From Agelas oroides (Eukaryota; Porifera; Demospongiae; Agelasida; Agelasidae), in the NCBI GenBank assembly GCA_949130485.1, contig OX422189.1, forward strand, positions 5,843,920-5,907,919: a stretch of DNA of 64,000 nucleotides. Direction: 5' to 3'. The translations under genes and the position numbers were made by a program. The notes below the pieces were generated by a model. It saw only the letters and a list, made by a program, of their open reading frames with translations. It had not been told where the DNA came from and searched no databases. Below, piece after piece: positions 27,201 through 36,597 of this stretch (position 1 is the first letter of the stretch; each line of letters begins with the position of its first letter).

Positions 27201-28022
27201 GCATGTAATTGTTACATAATATGTTGACTCAGCACATACGAGAAAGTTTGCAAGTGTGACCAGGCCCCTTTCCCAATTTTTTGGGTGGGGCCTGGGGACG
27301 AGGCTAGTCTAGGAGTTTGCTGTTTACTAGAGTGTTTCTTGAATTCACAATCCAGTTGATCTGATGTCATGGTGATTCAAAATATTGGAACCAAAACGGT
27401 ATAGGCAGTTTACCAGATTATTTTCCTGCTTGGCAAAGAGTAGACTAGGCCTGAGACTAAGGGGAGGCCTGGGAATGCGTCTATGTACAGTATGTTAACC
27501 TGATACGAGGTTGAGAGGGACTATAAAACAAACTGGTAGTCTTACCCTCCATACCACATCCAGCTGACGTGGTGTGGAGGGTCTGGGGATAAGACTAGAC
27601 AGCAGGCACCTTCTGTTGGGAGCAGTAGAATATATTTTCAGGTCTTTGAGTGTGTCTTTGTTGGAAAGACACCTTAATTAGATTGGATATGGTAAGTATT
27701 CTCCCTCTGTATGCTAGCTGTTCTGGGAAGGTCATACTCATTATTTTGGAGTTAGGAATGTCCACCAGTGCTTTTACAAACAGGTCTCCCAAAGCTTCCT
27801 GGCTAGATCTAACACTGTCACTGGTCTCAAGTTCAACACAGATGTAAACTAACAGTCAAAGACTGTGTTAAGCTTTTTATCCTTCAGCTTGCCTTCAGAA
27901 ATACCTTTCGTGTGATCACTGTCTTCAGGTTCTTTCTCGAAAACGACAGGAACCAGATACGACTGGGGGCGAAATGGCTCATACTCACTCTCTTCTGTGG
28001 CCAGAGTGAGGGTAGAATCCAT
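14256..28022 (-). CDS. ECT2: ECT2, RhoA guanine-nucleotide exchange factor of cytokinesis (25 exons, 849 aa)
   Basis: Exons: 28022-27905, 25825-25761, 24857-24721, 23748-23703, 23606-23517, 23236-23129, 22806-22733, 22593-22566, 21955-21856, 21389-21214, 21042-20913, 20645-20512, 20335-20216, 19895-19827, 19694-19584, 18757-18661, 17989-17908, 17630-17552, 17119-16997, 16636-16513, 16105-15951, 15355-15264, 15186-15121, 14838-14760, 14402-14256. They total 2550 nt with every phase closing; human ECT2 is about 880 aa. Order: N-terminal BRCT-like module (about 40-122), BRCT1 (IRKDITSSVTHIVA, 131-216), BRCT2 (VVKQQWFWESIQIDA, 223-314), linker, DH (SELLQTERNFVNIL to FEVLRDVEGCP, 378-588), PH (588-722) and basic tail (KKVRRAF). 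It loads GTP on RhoA at the central spindle. BRCT1/2 normally bind phospho-MgcRacGAP/Cyk4. The exon 1 donor is uncertain: GAGA|GTGAGT, G|GTATTT or an extra exon near 27847-27730 all fit the phase. Confidence 0.93.
15495..15671. repeat. (CTAT)n microsatellite in ECT2 intron 21
   Basis: About 175 bp of TCTA/TCTG tetranucleotides lie between exons 21 and 22. They create a long meaningless plus-strand ORF (LSIYLSIY). Confidence 0.95.
17325..17373. repeat. Perfect 21-bp hairpin in an ECT2 intron
   Basis: Arms 17325-17345 and 17353-17373 are perfectly complementary around a 7-nt loop. No transposon-type ends or TSD were seen. Confidence 0.9.
18546..18593. repeat. 18-bp hairpin (one mismatch) in an ECT2 intron
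   Basis: Arms 18546-18563 and 18576-18593 (CACCCAGCTTTCC core) pair around a 12-nt loop. Confidence 0.85.
19985..20237 (-). repeat. Five-copy tandem duplication of the ECT2 exon 13 donor region
   Basis: A unit of 53-59 bp contains the last coding bases of exon 13 (GTTCACCAGAGACTAGTG) plus its 5' splice site GTGAGG. It recurs with donors near 20215 (authentic), 20158, 20105, 20048 and 19989. The copies carry small substitutions (one reads GACTACAGACTAGTG). Four decoy donors therefore lie inside intron 13. Confidence 0.88.
21121..21202. repeat. (AC)n microsatellite just inside ECT2 intron 10
   Basis: The tract starts about 11 nt beyond the exon 10 donor (GT at 21213-21212). It reads as (UG)n in the pre-mRNA. 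Confidence 0.95.
21395..21510. repeat. (GT)n microsatellite at the 3' end of ECT2 intron 9
   Basis: The tract directly abuts the exon 10 acceptor (AG at 21391-21390). In the pre-mRNA a (CA)n tract stands where a polypyrimidine tract is expected. An internal duplication of GTGTGTGCGTGTGAGTG is visible. Confidence 0.95.
22377..22543. mobile_element. Pogo-like MITE with TA target site
   Basis: The 167-bp element has inverted ends CAGTGGAACCTCTCTTA / TTAGAGAGGTTCCACTG flanked by TA. Internal copies of AAGGACACCT occur. Ends of this form are typical of pogo/Tigger elements. It lies in ECT2 intron 8. Confidence 0.8.
24057..24446. mobile_element. TAGCCTCG-family MITE, 390 bp, exact 9-bp TSD
   Basis: TAGCCTCGTTCCCAGGCC lies at the left and its complement at the right. 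Long arms match over more than 100 bp (GACGTCA, GGGCACCGCCCCCC and others). Flanks are ccttcccat at 24048-24056 and 24447-24455. It is in ECT2 intron 3. Confidence 0.92.
25015..25160. repeat. Interspersed repeat fragment related to 26143-26452
   Basis: It shares with the 26.1-26.45 kb element the phrases GGATTTTGAGTT, CTAGGGGGGTCT and GGGGCATGCCCC. No clean termini were found. It is in ECT2 intron 2. Confidence 0.6.
26143..26452. mobile_element. Non-autonomous element with CAGGGTTTCATACAG ends
   Basis: The 15-bp termini CAGGGTTTCATACAG and their exact complement bound about 310 bp with poly-C and poly-G tracts. The ends resemble hAT termini, but the flanking 8 bp are only partly alike, so the superfamily is unproven. 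It lies in ECT2 intron 1. Confidence 0.65.
26841..27306. mobile_element. TAGCCTCA-family MITE, 466 bp, exact 9-bp TSD
   Basis: The termini TAGCCTCATCCCCAGGCCCC and complement are flanked by gtctaggag (26832-26840, 27307-27315). Subterminal arms (CACTTGCAAA/TTTGCAAGTG) also match. It lies in ECT2 intron 1. Confidence 0.9.
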
Positions 28023-28196
28023 GACTCCAGCGACCAAAAGCTTGAAAAATGCTCAGTGAATAGTTTGAAATAAGCGCGCGCCAGATTTTGCATGCGTAAA
28101 CATTACATCATGAGCTTAGCCTCGTTCCCAGGCTAGGTAGCTCGGTGTGTACGTGTACCTGGGAACGAGACCCCACATCCCGGTCACTCCGGAACT

Positions 28197-28291
28197 TAGC
28201 CTCGTTCCCAGGCTTCTCCGCTCCGGAACGCGAAATTGAAGTTGTAAACGCGTGTACAATTCGCGTTCTGGAGAGCCTGGGAACGAGGCTA
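28197..28291. mobile_element. TAGCCTCG-family MITE, 95 bp, imperfect TSD
   Basis: TAGCCTCGTTCCCAGGCT to AGCCTGGGAACGAGGCTA forms a hairpin. The flanks tccggaact and ccaggaact match at 7 of 9 positions. Confidence 0.8.
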
Positions 28292-28317
28292 CCAGGAACT
28301 GGGGTTCACCGATTCTG

Positions 28318-28699
28318 TAGTCTCGTCCCCAGACCAAATTTTTCGCGCGCGCCCTGCGGACTCGTCGAAAAATAGGGTCTGGACACTTTCACTACGAAAA
28401 CTGGGGCATGTTTACATACGGCGGTCAGTAAATTGGGTAACTGTAGGTGTTAATCACATTATCAGCTACCAGCAGCGTTTGTTTTGGCGCCAAAAAATTG
28501 GCAAGCTGGCTATTTGTGATGACGCATAACGCAATTTACTTTACCTGAGCAATCTGATTGGTGCGACAACATGCCAATACGCTTGTATGATTACGCCCCA
28601 GTTTTACCAGTGAACGTGTCCAGACCCTATTTTTCGACAAGGCCGCAGGGCGCGCGCGCGAAAAATTTGGTGTCTGGGACCGGACGATGTACGAGACTA
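28318..28699. mobile_element. TAGTCTCG-subfamily MITE, 382 bp
   Basis: TAGTCTCGTCCCCAGACC lies at the left and GAGACTA at the right. Long arms include AAATTTTTCGCGCGCG and CCAGTTTT. cgattctg is duplicated on both sides (28310-28317, 28700-28707). A related copy is at 42293-42649. Confidence 0.85.
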
Positions 28700-29152
28700 C
28701 GATTCTGAGGTCAGGCACGTCGCACGTGGGCTGTGATTACGTAATGCATTACTCGAGGGCATGTCCGAAACACAGAGAAAAGCAAGGTGAGGACGAAATT
28801 TATGTAAAGCTAGTCTAAAATGCCCCTGCAAAGTGATAGTCTGATAGTTGAGGTGGAAATGTGGGATCTGTGCCTGCCAGTGGCACACATGTATGTACAA
28901 TGATTTATATAAGTAACTTACGTATGTGCCACTGGCAGGCTACATACTCTTGATGACACACCCCAGCTTTAAGTGCTCGAACATTTTGGCCATACAAACT
29001 TTGATGACAACAGATCAGCAGAATTGAAGCGATTTTACCATTTATTGCTGTTTGGGATGATGTTCGAATGAAGTATGGCCTTAGATTAAGCCTAGGCTAC
29101 ATGGAAGCCTAGGCTACATGGAAGCTACCAAATTGTTTATCAACAGAAAATG

Positions 29153-29225
29153 GCAATCCCAACAAACTCTGCATTATGCAGAGTCTGTTGGGATTCATAA
29201 ATTATGCAGAGTTTGTTGGGATTGC
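29153..29225. repeat. 22-bp hairpin with a third internal copy
   Basis: GCAATCCCAACAAACTCTGC (29153 onward) pairs with 29204-29225. A further partial copy (GCAGAGTCTGTTGGGATT) lies in the loop. Confidence 0.85.
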
Positions 29226-29571
29226 TATTTTCTCCCCAAGGACCTAGAATAACTCCATGGTGGGTGTCATTAACTTTATGCCTTGGCTGATGATCACGTA
29301 AGCCAGACCAAACCAACCACAGCACAGATTGTGTTCAGTGTTGTGCACAAGGAAGGGTCAGGTGGCTTCTCAGAGGGTTTGTGTGTTTGTGGAATGCATT
29401 CTGAGGAAAAGCTGGTTGCTAGCTTTTGAAAGAGAACTCAAGTTTATAATTGGTACCTGCTCACTCTTTAGTTAAACCCACCCTTTCACCCAACAGTGTC
29501 TGCTGACACAAGCCAAATACCTAATTGGGCTTACTCCAGATTTTTAATCAGTAATATAATGTAGTCTCGCA

Positions 29572-30591
29572 GGGCCGACCCATTTCCGCAAAAGAAGAGA
29601 AGGGTCTGGTGAACTGCGTATACAAGCCATGTCCCACTGGAATGCAATTAGCTGGATGACGTAACCAGATATCAAATAATGCACACTTGAATTTACCTGT
29701 TGTGGAGTAAGCACGCTCCCCGAGATGTATAGTCGAAGTGTTTTTACAGCTACTGCAGTAGTGGAAAAGATGCCCCAGCTCTCTTTTGTTCACCATTTTC
29801 AAGATGCTATTGCTACTCAGTCAGTCGTGTAATGCATCATGTGACAAAATACTGCACTGTGATTGTACCGCACTGTACAGTGCGGTGGGACACAGCTTGT
29901 ATACACATTTCACCAGACCCTTCCTAGCCTCGTACCCAGGCCGTTAATTAGGAAAAAAGGCCTGGCAACTTATCTGAGTTCAAACTGTTGACTTCCGCTG
30001 CACTGAAGTTGTCAGTACCAATCAGATTTCAGAACGCTTCACATGACAGTTGTACAGAATTTTAATTGCGTCATAAATGCATCACAGTACAGTATTATAC
30101 CCCGTGCCGTGGTACCGCTAGTGCTTGGAATGACGCTTTTGTTCGAACTCCTTCCGCTGACTTGTGTGCAACAACTACAGTGCCTGCGGACAAAACGTAA
30201 AAAAGGACCTGTTCGAGAGTAGCAGTGTCAGGTACCAGTTTAGTACTTACTGTCAGTCGGGCACATCGACATCGGTGAGCGAGAGTGAGTCTACTGCAAG
30301 CAGTTCGTCTACAGATGACAAGTAAGACAGTAACCATCCAATAAAAGCCTGTAACGAGTCTGGCAATAACAACGCGCTTGCACAATTACGAACAGTCACG
30401 TGGCTACGATTAAATATCACATGCATTATCCAATATTCATGGCTTGTATGGGTGCAGCTGTAATCTTTTTCACGTCACATCCGTATACAGTTTGAACCCG
30501 GGTAAGTTGCCAGGCCGTTTTTCCTAATTAACGGCCTGGGTACGAGGCTAGACCCTTCCCTTTTTGCAGAAGTGGGTCTGGCTTGTGAGAA
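29572..30591. mobile_element. TAGTCTCG-subfamily element split by a nested element
   Basis: The left arm (TAGTCTCGCAGGGCCGACCC to about 29640) and its complement (29880-29934 plus 30551-30591) are recognisable through GAAGGGTCTGG, GTATACAAGC and TGTCCCAC. The right end is interrupted by the element at 29935-30550. The outer TSD is not evident. Confidence 0.65.
29935..30550. mobile_element. TAGCCTCG-family element, 616 bp, exact 9-bp TSD, nested
   Basis: The ends TAGCCTCGTACCCAGGCC and GGCCTGGGTACGAGGCTA are extended by long arms (GTTAATTAGGAAAAA, GCCTGGCAACTTA). Exact gacccttcc lies on both sides (29926-29934, 30551-30559). It sits inside an older related element. Confidence 0.92.
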
Positions 30592-31244
30592 TGCAGGAGC
30601 AAGTAAAAGTACTTCAATTGTGCTGCTAAAAACTTGCGATTCTTCAACACAAAGCATTTATTTATCCTTCATCTAAAGTTACAAATCTTCAGCACAAGGA
30701 TTCTGGCTTTTGTCACAAGACCCTTTCTCTGATGGTTGGGTTTTAGCACGAGACTGGTAGGCAACAAAATTAAGTAGCTGAGTGATTTACAGCCATCTGT
30801 CTGACTGGCCGCACTCAACACACGAAAGCTCATCAAGTCACCAGACCCTTATCTGTGAACAGGAGGGAGACATGACATCACATCATAGTGGCAATTAATG
30901 TGCTGTGATGACATTCCAAGAGCAAGAATTGTGAATTAGTGCTACAAACAAGAGTGGTTCTATGAATGATGAGTGCATTCACTGTGCTGAAGGTTTAATG
31001 GTCGGTTGTTCATGAGAAGCAATCTTGACTGGCCAGGAGGCTTCAGTTTTGTTGTAAAATCTATGTGCCCACAGCATTGACTTCGTCCATAGAGCACTAG
31101 TTGTAGCTTATATTCATGGTAGTTGCTCTTCGAATATCGTACAGCACATTGTCAATGTCACATGATCACCACGGGCCGGTGTGGCAGTGCGTATTATGTC
31201 ATTGCTGAATGCTAGGAATTTCATTCTCACTACTGATCCATTAA

Positions 31245-32210
31245 GGTGGCACAGCTACCCTGGATTTTTAAGGTCAACAAACCTGGAATCCAAGCTGATA
31301 GACTTCTTTGTCTTGTTAAAATTTTAGCGCACAGTCCGTTTTGAGAGTCTCAAACCGTTCACGGTCCGTAAAATTGGGGATTTTCCCTGTTTCCTGTCGG
31401 CATTGCCATCCAATAATCAGTTTATAATTAAGTTAGTTAAGATGTGGCCTGGCGGCACCCTTCATGTGGTGGTCGGAACTTTGAAAATAAGCTTAGATCG
31501 ACTTAGTGTCAGTAGCTGTGAGTAGTGCGTAATGTCTGCTTGTGAAAGCAAGCTTGCGTCTAGAAGAAGCAGAAAGGCCACAGTGGCCAAGACTGTGTTT
31601 GTTGAGTAGGCCCAGGTCTCGCGGCCGTATGCCTAGCTTAGTTGGTGACCGTGGCCAGGTGCTTCAAGTGCTGGGATGGGCTTTAACTAGAATACGCAAT
31701 TTATCGTTGGTGCTACAGTCTGACAGCCAAGGGAGCTGAACGGTGGCTGTGTGTGGAACAGAGCCGTGAGTTGTTTAGCGACATAAGGAAGAGAGGTGGG
31801 GCTAGTAATGCTTGCTTCCACTCGTGAATGAGCCCCTCCTGTAGACAAGCTGTGAATTTTTTAAAATGTGCATTCATTTTGGTGCAGTCAAAGTTGTCCA
31901 TTCCAAGAGTAGTGACAAACATGAGTCTAGCCTGACTTTGAGAGTAGCTTTGAACAAAAGCTGGCATAGATTGTTTTGAGATACATTGGTGGTTGGGACG
32001 CTACCTACAGTGAGCGTGTAGATGCGTCCATCGAGTTGCAATTTGAGGTTCATGAATATATTAATGAGCTACTAAAACCCTTTTTAAAATTAGGCAAAGC
32101 AAGATTGCCCTAAAGCAAACCCTAATCCTGGAACTAGGAGTAACCCTGGTCCTGACTGTAACCCAGGTTTATGTTTTCGTTAACCTCCGCCGAGTGACGA
32201 CCGTGCCACC
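31245..32210. mobile_element. TTAA-flanked non-autonomous element (piggyBac-like?)
   Basis: TTAA|GGTGGCAC at 31241 and GTGCCACC|TTAA at 32214 bracket 966 bp without a transposase-like ORF. A TTAA duplication is the piggyBac hallmark. The terminal repeat is only about 8-10 bp, so this is tentative. Confidence 0.55.
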
Positions 32211-32755
32211 TTAATGTGATGTTTACTATTCCCATTGTTCTCTTTAGATGCAAAACACAAAGATCCAAGTTTCCGAGACTGTCACAGATCTCTACCAAAT
32301 TTGCAGACACGGTAGCACTTTGCTTGTGTCACTGTTCCATTCTTCAGCTAGATAATGTGCATCTAAAATTTTGCATGATTTCATACCAGTGAATCTTGTG
32401 TATATTTTACTTTATCAGAGAGTTTAGTACATTGGCTGTAATTTCCATTTGTTTTAGCTTGCATGAAGACTTCATTCTGCAAAGCCAAACCCTACATATT
32501 GGCATGCGAAGACCGGCAGAAGGAGAGAGTGACGGCGCTTATCAGAGAGTTCTCTATGTAGGGATGGCGCCGACGCGCAATATATGCAATACTTAAGCAA
32601 AAGCCGTATAACTTCACCACAAACACGCAAAAAGTTTAAGCATCCAGGCTTCCTCTTTGAGTGCCTTTGTGATCAGCAAGACTCATAAGTGGCCAAAAGC
32701 AACGCGGAAGATAGCTAAACGCAAAAGTGTGCGATAGCAAAAGTGCCATCTTTCG

Positions 32756-32758
32756 TAT

Positions 32759-32838
<80 letters not shown>
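32756..32838. repeat. (CTTT)n microsatellite
   Basis: About 80 bp of TTTC repeats. The minus frame reads as a lysine/glutamate run without meaning. Confidence 0.95.
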
Positions 32839-32839
<1 letters not shown>

Positions 32840-33536
32840 GTTACGACTTTTGTTCAAACAACAATAACTCAAAAACGGTTCAAGCACTCACCGTAATTTT
32901 AGCACGAAACTGATGCTTATCACAGCGCGGAGCTCTACGACCACTCAGCGTCTTCATAGCTTCAAGTTCACCCTGGTCAACAAAAGCCATTCACAACACT
33001 GAGGCTGCTGTCCGTTGCTTAGGACGCCATTTTCTAATTTTGTACGCATGCGCACACGAAGTCTCGTTCCCAAACCAAAGACCACGGTCATTGGTCTGGA
33101 AGCGAGACTAGTACACACGCGCGAAATCGCCAGCGGGCAGTACGCTTGGCTGTCACGGTCTTTTCCTCCCGCCGGCATTGGGCAAGGCTTATGAACACTA
33201 CGTAGGTAAGGCGCTGCATTCAGCTGCCTACTTGTAGCTACACTAAAAATAGCCTTTGAACTGTAAAGCTAGGATGGTCAGTTGTCAGTAGGATAGTAGT
33301 TTCTGTGCTGCAGCTGGTCAGTCGTCATGTGATTGACAGCTGAAATTGGTTTCACAAAGTTTGGTAGGAAGAGTGGTTGGCCCTTCATCAGGTTCTAGCT
33401 GGCTATATTACACATAGGCCTAATTATTTAATACATGCCTGGAACCACTACTAAACTGTCAACGCCGTTTCAAGTTCTGGTGTTGTGATTACACTTACGT
33501 GTAACTGTAACTGAGATTAACATCAAAAAAGTACAG

Positions 33537-34132
33537 AAACAAGACTTAAAAAACATTAAAAATGTAAAAAGATGTAGGGATGGCATGCCAAAAAGTATGC
33601 AAACAAGGTAGGGATAATGCATGAAAGCAAAGGTCAACATATTGGCAAAGCCCCATCCCTACATCTTTTTCACACTACAGTTGATGCAATGCTGCTAGAT
33701 CATATTAGCCTCGTCCCTGAGCCAACATGTGGGAGAAGGAATGTGGCCTGGGGACGAGGTTAAAACCATGCCATGTACATATCATAAGTCTGCAGTCTAC
33801 TCCAACTCACTGCTTAAGTTGCTGAGGAGGTTCTGTATAACATAATGCTACGAAGAGGGTCATACTAGCCTCATTACCAGGCCATGTGGGAGGAGGAGGT
33901 GGCCTGAGAACGAGGCTACAGCCATGAGCTGCCAGTAATAAAGGTTGTGAACTTGTGGTACGTTTTAGGAAGCCCCCCATGCACTAACTGTAGTGTGAAA
34001 AAGATGTAGGGATGGGGCTTTGCCAATATGTTGACCTTTGCTTTCATGCATTATCCCTACCTTGTTTGCATACTTTTTGGCATGCCATCCCTACATCTTT
34101 TTACATTTTTAATGTTTTTTTAAGTCTTGTTT
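33537..34132. mobile_element. Foldback element with 146-bp arms
   Basis: Arm 33537-33682 is complementary to 33986-34132 (GATGTAGGGATGG, ATATTGGCAAAGCCCC, AAACAAGACTT). The roughly 303-bp spacer holds two TAGCCTCR...GAGGCTA/GAGGTTA mini-elements. The right arm ends directly before the retrotransposon 5' end. Confidence 0.85.
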
Positions 34133-34254
34133 ATATATAGATTTGCGAACATGGCGAAGCAGGTGAACTCGTGTGGAAAGTGTGGAAAGTGCAATAAGAC
34201 GGTGAGGAATGGTATCTTTTGCGAATGAAGATGTCAGAAATGGTACCATTGTGG

Positions 34255-34927
34255 CAGTGGCGTATCTAAGGTAGGGCCTGGTAGGGCCTAGGCCCTACCA
34301 ACTGCTGCAAATGCCCTACCAACTGGAGGCCTACCGTCCGGCTTTCTCACTTACTGGAGCTACACAACCGCCAGTGTAACAGTGCTGTGCGTACGTAGCT
34401 TCATTCGAGCAACCGCCAGGCACGCTGGGCTTCTCTTCGTCTACTGAGGCCATACCAAATTGATTTTATGTTTCACGGATTTCTTAGGTCAGAAACATGA
34501 CCCGGTAGGCAGGCAAAAAAATAAAAATAAAAATGACCAAACTTCTCATGAATTTAATTAGATACCACTCAGCCACACAAAACTGCTCGCCATCCTCCAT
34601 TCTTGCCACGTGGTGAGTACTTAGCCTCGTTTCCAGGCCTTCGCGCGTTCGTCACTTGCAGTACGATAATTCGTACTGCTAGCGACGAACGCGCGCAAAG
34701 GCCTGGGAACGAGGCTAGTGAGTACTGGATTACGTGTACATATTAATTGCATTTTTACATTTTTTTTTCAATTTTCAAAAAAAAGACCCGGCCGGATCCG
34801 TGAAACGAATTTGGTATGGCCTGAGTACGACAGACATGTGTCTACAAACCACGCCTACCCAAGTACATGTCTCGTTCCCAGTCTGTACTTGTGCCCTACC
34901 AACTGTCAGCTTCTAGCTACGCCACTG
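34255..34927. mobile_element. hAT-like non-autonomous element inside LINE ORF1, 8-bp TSD
   Basis: The ends CAGTGGCGTATCTA and TAGCTACGCCACTG bound the element. Flanks are exact cattgtgg duplicates (34247-34254, 34928-34935). It is 673 bp with no transposase. The CAGTGGCGTA terminus is a common hAT end. Confidence 0.93.
34622..34717. mobile_element. TAGCCTCG-family MITE nested in the hAT-like element, 9-bp TSD
   Basis: The 96-bp hairpin runs TAGCCTCGTTTCCAGGCC to GGCCTGGGAACGAGGCTA, with GCGCGTTCGTC arms. Exact gtgagtact lies on both sides (34613-34621, 34718-34726). Confidence 0.95.
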
Positions 34928-36045
34928 CATTGTGGGTGTGGTGGCCTGAGCGAAGGGGAGCTATGGCAGCTTGGGAGTTCGGGTGAAGAATGGAGGTGCG
35001 AAAAGTGTGCGGAGGAGTTTGAGGAAAAAGAGAATAGAGGAAGCTTATAGTGACCGGAGAGTAGATGAGATGGTGAGCGAAGACCGGCAGAAGACCAGCG
35101 AGGGAGAGAGTGACGGCCCTGAGCGAACAGTAGAGAGCAAGAAGGGTGGGGCTGAAAGGAAAGCGGCGCGTGAACAGGCTGTGAGAGACGTCGTCGAGAA
35201 TTTTCGCTCACAGAGAGGCGTGTTTACTGGGGAGGAGGTTGAGGCGGCGATAAAAGAACGGTACAGAGAAGCGAGAAGTGAGAGAGAAGTGACAGATACC
35301 AACGTGTCAAATTTGGTGCGGAATATGAAGGAGGAAGTTATGACGCAGCTGGGGGCAAGGAAGTGCAAAGACGTTTTCATCGTTGAACAGTCGCTGATAG
35401 AACAGCCCCCTCAGATGGTGGAGCTGCTACTTCATCTGATGAAGCGGATAGAAGTTCTGGAAAGAGACGTTGAGCACAGAGATAGAAGGTTGGAGGTGCT
35501 CAGTAGAAAAATCCTTCAGTTGGAGGACCAGACAGAAAACTAAGCTCAACCACAGTCACCAGTGAAAATACATGGGACGCCAGGAGGGCAGGTCTCTACT
35601 GATGTCAGTAACTTGATTGGCAAACCCATCATTTTAAAAAGGGAATGGAAAGGGTGGAGGCCGTACAGGGCCACGAGTGGATGGCCTGAGAAGACTGGTA
35701 GGAAGTCAATAAACGGGGTTGCTAAAGGACCAAATAAAAACATGCAGGGGCAAGGTGGAAGGAAGGCACAGAAGTGTCCAAAAAACGGGAGAGCGCAAGA
35801 GAAGACATCAGTGGTAAAGTCACACATTCAAGTTGCACAGGGGGAGACTCCAAAAAACGGACAAGCAAAAACAAGTGTGCAAAAGCCAGTGGAGATGCAG
35901 CCAGGAGTACAAGCAACAGAAGTGAGAGGTCAAGCAGTGGAGTCACCTGGAATCGAAGGAGGAGCAAGTCCTCTGGAACTGCATATCGATGATGGTTCAG
36001 AGGGAACCACTCCCCCTACTGAGCCAGCAAGAATCCCTGTAAGTC

Positions 36046-36597
36046 ATGGGAGGGAGGGGGGGGGGGGAGGGGGGGGAAGAGCTAGAGGTAGGTGTAATCC
36101 GGTTGGGATTCCTGAATTGTAGAGGGTGGTGGTCAAGAGAAGTTGATGTTAACTTGGTGTTGCAGCAGCTAGATCTTGACATATTTGGCTTGGCAGAAAC
36201 ATTTCTACGGAAGGGAGAGGAGCCTCAGGTGGGTGGATATAAGTGGTATGGAAACAACAGGAAGGCATGTAAGAGGGCAAGTGGAGGTGTGGGGCTATTA
36301 GTTCGTGATGGTTTGCAAGCTAGAACCTTAAAGGATGAGACCGAAGGGGTTCTTTGGGTAGAAGTAAAACTGGAAGATGAGGGGAAGGTAGCTGTTGGAG
36401 TGGTCTATGCAAATCCTGAGGGTGTTAGGAGTGAAGAAACTGAAGTACAATTTGAAAAGGTAGGAGCTGATTTGCTGGAATGGCGTAGATTGGGGTACAA
36501 AGTGGTGGTGATGGGGGACTTCAATGCACATATTGGCAGAGGAGAGGAGGAAGTCGCAAACCGGAATGGACGGAGAAAGGTTCAAGTGGAGGGTTGA
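36046..36597 (+). pseudogene. LINE APE-type endonuclease, C-terminally truncated
   Basis: The reading frame shows IRLGFLNCRGW, a DIFGLAETFL region, a GYKWYGNNR segment and GDFNAHIG, which are APE endonuclease landmarks. The normal last third (the SD/H region before the RT) is missing: the text jumps within a few codons to the RT N-terminal linker in another frame. That indicates an internal deletion. A long G tract at 36049-36077 lies at the frame change from ORF 35562-36122. Confidence 0.8.

Larger units (their letters stand above)
28040..31240. other. Gene-free, transposon-rich region upstream of ECT2
   Basis: No supported coding exon. It is largely stacked short inverted-repeat elements, listed separately. 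The ECT2 promoter should lie just above 28022, where GCGCGCGCC and TTTGAA (E2F- and CHR-like strings seen at cell-cycle promoters) occur at about 28063-28082. Their use is inferred. Confidence 0.5.
34151..35543 (+). pseudogene. LINE ORF1 with PHD-like zinc finger, interrupted
   Basis: The ATG at 34151 starts a Cys-rich stretch (CGKCGKC ... QKWYH). It is broken by a TGA near 34229, then by a 673-bp insertion after the codon for the zinc-binding His. The finger resumes after 34935 (GLSEGELW ... WRCEKC). A frameshift near 35040 moves to the frame encoding a charged, probably coiled-coil segment (EVLERDVEHRDRRLEVL) ending at 35543. The next ORF in the same frame (35562-36122) may be a continuation after a stop. 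Confidence 0.7.

Noticed and set aside
32505-32550. Similarity to LINE ORF1 (GCGAAGACCGGCAGAAG and GAGAGAGTGACGGC)
   Set aside because: Only about 33 matching bases with a gap and no further collinear match. It is too short to call a LINE fragment.
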